In this document: piece by piece, positions 45,250 to 52,307 of the stretch
Layout: every line of letters starts with the position of its first letter
How positions within the stretch are numbered: position 1 is the first letter of the stretch
Source: Caldicellulosiruptor acetigenus
GTDB taxonomy: Bacteria > Bacillota > Thermoanaerobacteria > Caldicellulosiruptorales > Caldicellulosiruptoraceae
NCBI RefSeq assembly: GCF_026914305.1
Contig: NZ_CP113866.1
Location: 2,608,001 to 2,672,000 of the forward strand
Direction: 5' to 3'
Length of the DNA stretch: 64,000 nt
The notes under the pieces: generated by a model
What the model was told of the DNA's origin: nothing
Database searches by the model: none
What the model saw: only the letters and a program-made list of their open reading frames with translations
Made by a program: the position numbers and the translations under genes

Positions 45250-45558
45250 TAACAATTTAAAAATTATGCGAAGATAAATTATGATAAATGTTTTCTATTT
45301 CTATTTTATGCTATTTTTGTATCGCTATTATATTACAAATCAATGTGTGTACTTAGAATGAACAGTTACAGCCAAATCTTGTATTTACCAATTGCTGTCG
45401 ACCTGCAATCCCCCCAAAAACCCCCGGGGGTCGACAGCAAAAGGTAATTTCTGGCATGTGTTGACTTTCAAGAGTTTGTGGGGTATAATAGAAATAACCT
45501 ACAGCAGCTTGAAAACTTAACCATTTGTTCCTTGCGGCTTTTTTCAAACTATCTACGG
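45250..45558 (+). promoter_or_regulatory. CRISPR leader A with promoter
   Basis: Shares a long block of sequence with leaders B and D. It contains TTATGCGAAG (45264), an inverted repeat TGCTGTCGACC/GGTCGACAGCA around CCCCC/GGGGG, and a sigma-A promoter TTGACT (45461) - 17 nt - TATAAT (45484). It ends directly at repeat 1 of array A, giving transcription in the repeat direction. Confidence 0.85.
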
Positions 45559-45954
45559 GTTTGTAGCCTTCCCGTTGGGGATTGAAACACCTCGTCCAAA
45601 ACTTCTGGCAATTCACTCTCGGCGGTTTGTAGCCTTCCCTTTGGGGATTGAAATTGCGATAGGAGGCGTTGACCTGTCAAGCACTACAGAGTTTGTAGCC
45701 TTCCCTTTGGGGATTGAAACGGCACTATAAACAGTGCCACTTTCCACCAATTCATTGTTTGTAGCCTCCCCTTTGGGGATTGAGGAGGGAGAGGAGTTAT
45801 AGCCTTCCAGTTGGGGATTGAAAGCCATTCTGATTTTGCTTTAGGTGTCTTAATAGGTATGTTCGTAGCCTCCTCTTTGGAAATTGAAACCCGCATAAGG
45901 TGAGATACTTGTCATAAACTCCAGTTTGTAGCATCCCCCTTTGTGGATTGAAAA
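45559..45954 (+). CRISPR. CRISPR array A (7 repeats, progressively degenerate)
   Basis: 30-nt repeats at 45559, 45625, 45691, 45757, 45796, 45861 and 45924. The first three are near-consensus (repeat 1 has T16G; repeat 2 ends in T). Repeat 4 is the mutated terminal form (T12C, end AGGA). Repeats 5-7 are fossil. The three proximal spacers are 36 nt each; after repeat 4 they are about 11, 36 and 33 nt. Spacer 3 contains a GGCACT/AGTGCC palindrome. Repeat direction is plus, read from leader A. Confidence 0.95.
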
Positions 45955-46074
45955 GAGAAGAGGGTAAGCCATCTCTTGGGAACTGTATTTAGCAAAGTAT
46001 TTTTTTGTTTTTTTAGTGTGGTATAATAAAAGTGTACAGAAAAATATACAACCTGAGAAAAAGGAGAAAAAACT

Positions 46075-47028
46075 GTGTGCGAGAAATTACCACCAAAAGA
46101 GCACGATACAACGTTCAAGTTTTTGTTTGCAGGCAAAGAGGAAATACTTTTGCTGGTAAAAGACATACTGCACTATACATGGGCAGACAGCATTGAAGAA
46201 GACACAATTGAGCTTGTCAAGACAAACTATGTCACCCAGCAGTTTTCGCAGGTTGAAGCTGACGTTGTAGCAAAAGCAAAACTAAAGGATAGAGAAGTAT
46301 ATTTTTATATCCTGATTGAGAACCAGTCGAAGGTAAAAAAAGAGATGCAGCAAAAGATTTTAAAGTACATGATAAGTTTATGGGCAGAAGAAATAAGAAA
46401 AGGGGTACAAATCCTGCCGGCAATTATACCGATAGTTGTGTACAACGGAATAGGTGAGAGATGGAATGTATCAACAGACCTTATGGAAGCGTTTGACATA
46501 TTCAAGGATGATGTATTCAGGTACAGAGTAGTTGACATAATAGAGCTTGATGTGAAGAAGCTTTTAGAAAGAGAAGAGGATGTGCTGACACCGATAGTGT
46601 TTTATCTTGAGCAGGCAAGAGAAGACAGGAGTGAGCTTATAGGAAGGCTTTTGGAAGTTGAGAAGAACTTAAAGAAGCTGAGTAAAAAGAATGTAGACAG
46701 ATTTTTGGAGTGGTCGTATCATATTATAAGACCGAGGCTGGCTGAAGAGCAAAACTCAGAGTATGATGAGATTGCAAAAAGGGTAAAACAGGAGGGAGTG
46801 GAGGCTATGGGTGAGTTTATATCAAATGTTGCAAGACTTTTGGATGAGGCAAAAACAAAAGATTTTTTGGCAGGTAAACTTGAAGGTAAACTTGAAGGGA
46901 AACTTGAAGCAACAATCGAGTTTGCGAAAAGGTTAATACAAAAGGGTTTTAACGATGAAGAGGTTGCAGAACTTACAGAACTTCAGATTGAAAAAGTTAA
47001 AGAGTTGAGAAAATCCATGGTAAATTGA
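46075..47028 (+). CDS. Rpn/YhgA-family PD-(D/E)XK nuclease
   Basis: 317 residues, recombination-promoting nuclease (Transposase_31) family: KEHDTTFKFLFAGKEE at the start, then EADVVAKAKLKDREVYFYILIENQSK with the D...E-x-Q nuclease pattern, and PIVVYNGIGERW. The C-terminus has repeated GKLEG units from a 12-bp tandem repeat (46872-46907) and an EFAKRLIQKGF...VAELTEL helix pair. GTG start 8 nt after GGAG; extended -10 TGGTATAAT at 46019. Such genes copy themselves and recombine; a 3' fragment lies at 51970. Confidence 0.9.
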   Translation: MCEKLPPKEHDTTFKFLFAGKEEILLLVKDILHYTWADSIEEDTIELVKTNYVTQQFSQVEADVVAKAKLKDREVYFYILIENQSKVKKEMQQKILKYMISLWAEEIRKGVQILPAIIPIVVYNGIGERWNVSTDLMEAFDIFKDDVFRYRVVDIIELDVKKLLEREEDVLTPIVFYLEQAREDRSELIGRLLEVEKNLKKLSKKNVDRFLEWSYHIIRPRLAEEQNSEYDEIAKRVKQEGVEAMGEFISNVARLLDEAKTKDFLAGKLEGKLEGKLEATIEFAKRLIQKGFNDEEVAELTELQIEKVKELRKSMVN

Positions 47029-47054
47029 GATGGTTTAAACATAAAATAGTTAGG

Positions 47055-47090
47055 GGGTTGTCCAAAACGATAGTTGGATAGCCCTTTTCT
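47055..47090 (+). terminator. Terminator of the Rpn gene
   Basis: GGGTTGTCCAA pairs with TTGGATAGCCC (G-U wobbles) followed by TTTTCTT, about 30 nt after the stop. Confidence 0.8.
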
Positions 47091-47235
47091 TACAATTTAA
47101 ATCAAAATAAACTGTTGAATAATCAAATGCAGGTATGGTTATATTCTGCTTTATCCTTACAAATTGATTAGACTGACTTTTTTCATGCTGGCTCAATTTT
47201 TATTTTGCATCTTTTATTTTGTTTAACTTATTAAT

Positions 47236-47543
47236 AAAAATGTAAAAATTATGTGAATATAAAATATGATTAACGTTTTCTGTTCTATTTCCTGTCATTT
47301 TTGTATTGCTAATATATTGCAATTCAATTTGTGTGCTTTGTATTTTCACATACAGCCAAATCTTGTATTTACCAATTGCTGTCGACCTGTAATCTCCCCA
47401 AAAACCCCCGGGGGGTGACAGCAAGAGGTAATTTCTTGCATGTGTTGACTTTCAAGAGTTTGTGGGGTATAATAGAAACAACCTACAGCAGCTTGAAAAC
47501 TTAACCATTTGTTCCTTGTGGCTTTCTTCAACCTATCTACGGG
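47236..47543 (+). promoter_or_regulatory. CRISPR leader B with promoter
   Basis: Copy of leader A with scattered changes. The upstream motif reads TTATGTGAAT, the inverted repeat has lost one base, and the promoter TTGACT (47445) - 17 nt - TATAAT (47468) is intact. Confidence 0.8.
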
Positions 47544-47691
47544 GTTTGTAGCCTCCCCTTTGGGGATTGAGGAGTAAGAATTGTTTGTAGCCTATCCTTG
47601 GAAAATTGAGAATGGAGAAAGAGTTTACAACCTTTCTGTGGAAATCTATATGCGGTTCATGGATTATAGTTTCCCCTTTAGGAATTGAGAA
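47544..47691 (+). CRISPR. CRISPR array B (spacerless, fossil repeats)
   Basis: The leader runs straight into the mutated terminal repeat (47544-47573; T12C, end AGGA). Three increasingly decayed repeats follow at 47583, 47623 and 47662, separated by only 9-10 nt. No normal spacer remains. Period about 40 nt. Confidence 0.75.
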
Positions 47692-47766
47692 GAAGAGAAG
47701 ATTTGTTATCTTTTGCTTTTATAAATTTTTTAGTGGTGGTATAATGAAAGGGGATAATAAAAATTT

Positions 47767-48090
47767 ATGAAGCGTTTAGTAATAAAGTACATTCAAGAAT
47801 GCTTCAAAAAGGATATGTTTACATTATCAGCACATGCTTTGCAAAGAATGAAGGAAAGAAAAATAACTCTTGAAGAAATAAAAGACTGTATTATAAAAGG
47901 GGAAACAATTGAAATACAAGATTTTTTTAAAGATGTACACGTTTTGTTTCAGGAAAGTTCTGATAGACCTGGTATTTACGTTGTTGTAGCAGCTTGTAAT
48001 CCCCCAATGGTTGTAACTGTTTGTAGAACAAAAGATGAAATATGGGAAGTGTGTAATGGAATATTGAAGAGGAGGAAAAAGGGGAAATGA
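47767..48090 (+). CDS. DUF4258 protein, probable toxin of a toxin-antitoxin pair
   Basis: 107 residues: FTLSAHALQRMKERKITLEE, then GIYVVVAACNPPMVVTVCRTK. This is the DUF4258 pattern related to RelE/BrnT RNase folds. It overlaps the next gene by 4 nt (ATGA), and DUF4258-YgiT pairs are a known arrangement. Extended -10 TGGTATAAT lies about 30 nt upstream; ribosome site weak. It follows CRISPR array B directly. Confidence 0.8.
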   Translation: MKRLVIKYIQECFKKDMFTLSAHALQRMKERKITLEEIKDCIIKGETIEIQDFFKDVHVLFQESSDRPGIYVVVAACNPPMVVTVCRTKDEIWEVCNGILKRRKKGK

Positions 48091-48500
48091 GTAAAAAATG
48101 CTTTTTTTGTGGAGCAGAAATGAAGAAAGAAATAACAAATGTTGAAAGCGGATGGGGAGAATACACTTTCAAAATAGAGGGTGTTCATGCTTATGTTTGT
48201 TATGAATGTGGGGAAAAAATATTTGAACCAAAAGAAGCTGAAATGATTCTGGAGTTAGGCAGAGCTTTAAGTTTCTTGCCAAATGAAGAAAGACCTGCTC
48301 CAAATGAAGTCCTCGACATCAATGGAATTCACGATTTCTTGAAAATTTTGAGCAGCTCAATATTTAGTTTGATAACTAATAAAGATATCAAACTACAGAG
48401 AAAAAAAAATAAATGGTTTTTTCAAACAGAAAATTTACTCAAAGTTCTGTACAACGGGACTAGTCTTCATAATAACGACTACAATGCCCTGGGATTATGA
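48087..48500 (+). CDS. YgiT-type zinc-finger protein, probable antitoxin
   Basis: 137 residues. The N-terminal 65 carry two CxxC pairs (KCFFCGAEM, YVCYECGEKIF) of a YgiT/MqsA-like zinc finger, with EPKEAEMILELGRALS after. The usual antitoxin ends near residue 75-80. Here about 60 further residues (DINGIHDFLKILSSSI, then DYNALGL) continue without recognisable similarity, perhaps an altered or read-through C-terminus. ATGA overlap with the DUF4258 gene indicates coupling. Confidence 0.75.
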   Translation: MSKKCFFCGAEMKKEITNVESGWGEYTFKIEGVHAYVCYECGEKIFEPKEAEMILELGRALSFLPNEERPAPNEVLDINGIHDFLKILSSSIFSLITNKDIKLQRKKNKWFFQTENLLKVLYNGTSLHNNDYNALGL

Positions 48501-48684
48501 TTATTAGTATTCAAAATCAAATATCAAATTCTTAGTTAAATTTTTATTAATTATTGGTTGGCAATTTTTTATTATTCAGTTTTGGCATTAATGGCATATA
48601 TTTTATTCTAATTAAATAAGTATAAAAGTATAATAATTTGGAAAAACAAAATGCAACCTTTAATATGTATCTAATTACAAGATA

Positions 48685-48766
48685 TGTTAGGGTATAATAG
48701 AAATAACCTACAGCAGCTTGAAAACTTAACCATTTGTTCCTTGCGGCTTTTTCAAACTATCTATGG
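48685..48766 (+). promoter_or_regulatory. Truncated CRISPR leader C
   Basis: Only the promoter-proximal end of the A/B/D leader remains: GGTATAATAGAAATAACC and the following ACAGCAGCTTGAAAAC block, up to repeat 1. TATAAT is at 48693, but the -35 position holds TCTAAT, so the promoter looks disabled. The 48501-48684 stretch shows no gene. Confidence 0.75.
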
Positions 48767-48976
48767 GTTTGTAGCCTTCCCTTTGGGGATTGAAACTCTA
48801 CAAATTCCAAAATACCTGGTACTCAGAGAGGGTTTGTAGCCTCCCCTTTGGGGATTGAGGAGGGGGTTTTAGCCCTCCTTTTTGGAGTTTGAAGGCTTGA
48901 AAAAGCGTTTTATAGCCTTCTTTTCGGAGATTGAGGGGGAAGGAGAGAGTTTAGCCTTCCCAAGTGGTGATTGAGG
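48767..48976 (+). CRISPR. CRISPR array C (one spacer, then fossil repeats)
   Basis: Consensus repeat 48767-48796, a 35-nt spacer, then the mutated terminal repeat at 48832 (T12C, end AGGA). Fossil repeats follow at about 48866, 48907 and 48949, separated by roughly 4-12 nt. Confidence 0.85.
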
Positions 48977-49112
48977 TGAGAGGAATTTAGAACAAAAGAT
49001 TTATTGCTTGTGTATTGGAAGTATTAATAATAAAAGTTATTTTTATGGTTTCAGTGTGGAAAATGAAAAAAGCAGTCGTCAAATTATTCTTGACGCTGCC
49101 TTTTTTAAACTC

Positions 49113-49604
49113 TCATTTTTCTTTTGCTTGTTTTAGAATTTCTTCAACAAGTTGAGGAGAAATTCTTATGTTCTCTTCAATCAACTTTTTTATAAGCGGT
49201 TCTATTTGACTAACAAGCCCAACTTCTTTTGCTTTTAATAAAATTCCCAAGGAACCTGTTAGTCTCAGCCCCAATAGTTTGGCAACACTCCTTCCTTTCT
49301 TCTCGTCCATTATTAATAAATCCGCATTTGATTCCTTTGCCAATATAATGGTTTCGCTTTCTCCTTTATCGATGGCCTGTGTTCTTTGCAAGATTTCTGC
49401 TGCAAATTCATTTCTTAACTCTTTAATTTTTAAAAATGCAGCATTCATTATTCTACCTTTTTCTTCCTCAAACTTTGAACTGTACGTAAGTTCGTGATAA
49501 ACACTTGGAGAAATATATACAGTACCAAACAAATTTTCTAAAATATCTAATCTCTCCAGTTTCGCAAATACTATTATAGGTGTGGTATTAGAAACTACTA
49601 TCAC
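49113..49604 (-). CDS. DUF3368 PIN-like toxin
   Basis: 163 residues of the DUF3368 family, PIN-fold RNases: N-terminal VVSNTTPIIVFAKLE (first acidic position), IDKGESETIILAKE and LLIMDEKKGRSVAKLLGL hold the conserved acidic residues. It lies 10 nt downstream of a UPF0175 gene, forming a well-known toxin-antitoxin pair. Lies opposite in strand to the CRISPR cassettes on both sides. Confidence 0.9.
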   Translation of the reverse strand: MIVVSNTTPIIVFAKLERLDILENLFGTVYISPSVYHELTYSSKFEEEKGRIMNAAFLKIKELRNEFAAEILQRTQAIDKGESETIILAKESNADLLIMDEKKGRSVAKLLGLRLTGSLGILLKAKEVGLVSQIEPLIKKLIEENIRISPQLVEEILKQAKEK

Positions 49605-49614
49605 ATTCTATCAC

Positions 49615-49881
49615 CTACATTTTCTCGATTGCATTCTTGTCCTCTATCACTTCTTCAATTGATTGGTCAAAATAATTGATACCATATTCACTTAGTTCCT
49701 TAATCAACTCAATTTTTGACATACCTAAAATTTCTGCTCCCTTACCAAACGAAATCTTCTCATCTTTTATCAATTTATAGATAATCAACTCTTTTAATAC
49801 CTTATCGTTGGTTATTTCATTTAGAGAAATGTAGTTTAATATTTCCTTTGGAAGTTCTATCTCAATTTTTATTCCTTCCAT
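49615..49881 (-). CDS. UPF0175 antitoxin
   Basis: 88 residues of the UPF0175 family: an N-terminal strand EIELPKEILNYI, then the helix-turn-helix-like KISFGKGAEILGMSKIELIKEL. These small proteins bind DNA and neutralise DUF3368 toxins. It is the first gene of the pair. Confidence 0.9.
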   Translation of the reverse strand: MEGIKIEIELPKEILNYISLNEITNDKVLKELIIYKLIKDEKISFGKGAEILGMSKIELIKELSEYGINYFDQSIEEVIEDKNAIEKM

Positions 49882-50094
49882 TTTTAATCTCTCCCATTTA
49901 ATTTATTATCATCTAAAAATATTATATATCCTTCATATAAAAAATACACTCCTATTTTAGCGAACAAAAATTTTTGAAATCAGTCATTAATTACCGCTGC
50001 TCCGTCCATCTTCACCTAAATCATCAGGATATAGGTGTTCAGAGGCAGAGTAATTATCAGCTTCGATTTTATATTTTTTCAATCTATTAGCTCA

Positions 50095-50402
50095 AACAAA
50101 TCATAATTTATGCGAAGACCTTTTGCGATTATTACTATTACATCTGTATATTACCTTTTATGTATTGCTATATTATGGTAGATTGCCATTTGTATCTTGA
50201 AATATAAGCCAATACTTTATTTTGTATTTTCCAATTGCTGTCGACCTGTAATCTCCCCTAAAAACCCCCGGGGGACGACAGCAAAAGGTAATTTCTGTAA
50301 TGTGTTGACTTTCAAGCTTTTGTGGGGTATAATAGAAATAACCTACAGCAGCTTGAAAACTTAACCATTTGTTCCTTGCGGCTTTTTTCAAACTATCTAC
50401 GG
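50095..50402 (+). promoter_or_regulatory. CRISPR leader D with promoter
   Basis: Copy of leader A: TTATGCGAAG (50108), inverted repeat TGCTGTCGACC/GGACGACAGCA, promoter TTGACT (50305) - 17 nt - TATAAT (50328), ending at repeat 1. The DNA before it (49882-50094) shows no gene. Confidence 0.8.
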
Positions 50403-50497
50403 GTTTGTAGCCTTCCCTTTGGGGATTGAAACATAACTGAATCATCCACAACAACCCCTTTCTTTCCGTTTGTAGCCTCCCCTTTGGGGATTGATGA
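50403..50497 (+). CRISPR. CRISPR array D (two repeats, one spacer)
   Basis: Consensus repeat 50403-50432, a 35-nt spacer and a terminal repeat at 50468-50497 with T12C and end ATGA, close to the terminal form in arrays A-C. No fossil repeats follow. Confidence 0.85.
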
Positions 50498-50520
50498 GAG
50501 AGCATTTTCTTTATTAACTC

Positions 50521-50549
50521 TTGACACTATCTAAAGTTATTGATAAAAT
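50521..50549 (+). promoter_or_regulatory. Predicted sigma-A promoter after array D
   Basis: TTGACA (50521-50526) and TAAAAT (50544-50549) with a 17-nt spacer, directly downstream of array D and upstream of the small ORF and MFS gene. Confidence 0.55.
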
Positions 50550-50726
50550 ATGTTTGTTTTTTTAGAATATGCTATAGTATCTATTGCTGTTGCAAAAGGA
50601 TGGGCTATCCATAGAGTTGATAATAAGAAATTAATCAATATACTGGATAATATGGTGCATATTAGTGCCATATTATCTTATTTTTTTATAATCTACTTGC
50701 TCGGTTTTGCATATAAAAGAAATTGA
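50550..50726 (+). other. Small membrane ORF or gene fragment (58 codons)
   Basis: Reads MFVFLEYAIVSIAVAKGWAI, a charged stretch and a membrane helix (ISAILSYFFIIYLLGFAY), ending in TGA at 50726. The ATG abuts a -10 element and has no ribosome site, so it is more likely a fragment of a larger membrane gene than a working gene. Confidence 0.3.
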
Positions 50727-50782
50727 AAAAGAAATTTCCAAAAGATTGATTGAGTATAGGATGATTGCAGGTGTAATGTTAA

Positions 50783-51982
50783 ATGGTGGCAAAATCAAGT
50801 GTAATAAAAAACATATATACATATTATGTTTCATTAGTACTTCTTACAATTGCTATTTCATTGCCGCATTCTGTGCTGACAGTTTTATTATTGGCCAAAG
50901 GCATAACATTATCTCAAATAATGATAATACAAGCAGGTTACAGTTTCGCTGTTCTTATCAGCGAATATCCCAGTGGCTTGATAGCAGATATGTATTCTAA
51001 AAAAATGGTATTTATATGTTCTAAGCTCTTTCTACTATTGATGTTTTGTCTTGTTATTTCAATGAATAATTTTTGGATGTTGTTAATAGCCTGGTTTATG
51101 TATGGTATTTCGTCGGCACTTGATACTGGAACAATAGAAGCAGAAATAATTAATCAGCTTAAATTGTCTGGGATGCAGATAGACAAGTTTATAAGCAACT
51201 CAAATAGATTAAACTTTATAGCATTGTTAATCGGAAGTTCTATAGGATCTTTTATTTATTATGCAATAGGCATTAAATTATACTGTATAAGTATAATACT
51301 TACTATTATTTCAACTATTTGTGTGGGAATTTTTTACAAAGGGGAAACAAGTGAAAAGACAAAAATTTCTTTATTTGAAATCCTCAAAAGAATGCTTGCA
51401 CAAAGTAAAGATGGAATTAAAGAAATGAGAAAGAAAGAATCTTTGAAGCTAATGATTGCTCTGACGTTTGTTGGACAATTCTTCTTTCAAACACATTTTC
51501 AATTGTGGCAAGCCCTATTTCTAAGTAGGGGAATTAATAAGCACAATTTTTACTTATTTTATGTGGTCTTTCAACTTTTAAGTATTGTTGCCTACAGTAT
51601 TCAGGTTTCAAAAGTATCCAGTAACAAACTTGGCAGGCATTTTGGCATTTTAGCTATGTTGCTCATACTCTTTTTAGGTTTATTAAAGACTACAAATAAT
51701 ATCCTATTCATTCTTGTTTATATAACTTGGGTATTTATTTTTACAGTATTTGACTTTATCAGTAATTATATATTTGCAAAAAACGTTTCTAATGAACGTA
51801 TTTCTTCGTTGACTTCCTTAAAATCAAGTTGTGGAAGAGTTGGCTCTTTGCTATGTATGTTAGAAAGTGGGCTAATTTTAAAATTAACAAGCGTATCAAA
51901 CATTGTTATTATTAATTTTGCTTTTGCAATGGTGATGAGTACGTTAATTGTTATAAGATATATGAGAAATGGGGCTGGCTGA
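50783..51982 (+). CDS. MFS transporter, 3' end joined to an Rpn fragment
   Basis: 399 residues with about 12 hydrophobic segments. ISEYPSGLIADMYSKKMVF is the MFS loop 2-3 motif (usually G-x3-D-R/K-x-G-R-R/K). The last residues (RYMRNGAG) run into DNA identical to the internal part of the Rpn nuclease gene (GGCTGGCTGAAGAGCAAAA), so the native C-terminus may be truncated by a few residues. AT-rich codons like the neighbours. Substrate unknown. Confidence 0.85.
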   Translation: MVAKSSVIKNIYTYYVSLVLLTIAISLPHSVLTVLLLAKGITLSQIMIIQAGYSFAVLISEYPSGLIADMYSKKMVFICSKLFLLLMFCLVISMNNFWMLLIAWFMYGISSALDTGTIEAEIINQLKLSGMQIDKFISNSNRLNFIALLIGSSIGSFIYYAIGIKLYCISIILTIISTICVGIFYKGETSEKTKISLFEILKRMLAQSKDGIKEMRKKESLKLMIALTFVGQFFFQTHFQLWQALFLSRGINKHNFYLFYVVFQLLSIVAYSIQVSKVSSNKLGRHFGILAMLLILFLGLLKTTNNILFILVYITWVFIFTVFDFISNYIFAKNVSNERISSLTSLKSSCGRVGSLLCMLESGLILKLTSVSNIVIINFAFAMVMSTLIVIRYMRNGAG

Positions 51983-52277
51983 AGAGCAAAAGTCAGAGTA
52001 TGATGGTATTGCAAAACGGGTAAAACAGGAGGGAGTGGAAGCTATGGGTGAGTTTATTTCAAATGTTGCAAGACTTTTGGATGAGGCAAAGACAAAAGAT
52101 TTTTTGGCAGGTAAACTTGAAGGGAAAATTGAAGGAAAACTTGAAGGAAAACTTGAAGCAACAATCGAGTTTGCAAAAAGGTTAATACAAAAGGGTTTTA
52201 GCGATGAAGAGGTTGCAGAACTTACAGATCTTCAGATTGAAAAAGTTAAAGAGTTGAGAAAATCCATGGTAAATTAA
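51970..52277 (+). pseudogene. 3' fragment of a second Rpn nuclease gene
   Basis: About 100 codons matching the C-terminal third of the Rpn protein at 46075-47028 (LAEEQKSEYDGIAKRVKQEG, GEFISNVARLLDEAKTKDFL, GKLEG repeats, ELRKSMVN), with one extra 12-bp GKxEG unit. The nuclease domain is absent. It is joined to the 3' end of the MFS gene. Could be a standalone helical peptide if translated from ATG 51969, but more likely a relic. Confidence 0.85.
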
Positions 52278-52307
52278 CATAACTTGATTGTTAAATAATT
52301 CGCATTC

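Noticed and set aside
45353-46166. Several overlapping minus-strand open frames across leader and array A
   Set aside because: They read through CRISPR repeats (SIPKGKATN-like periodic peptides) and leader DNA; the periodicity is from the repeats, not from a protein. The same applies to 47346-47531 and 50173-50505.
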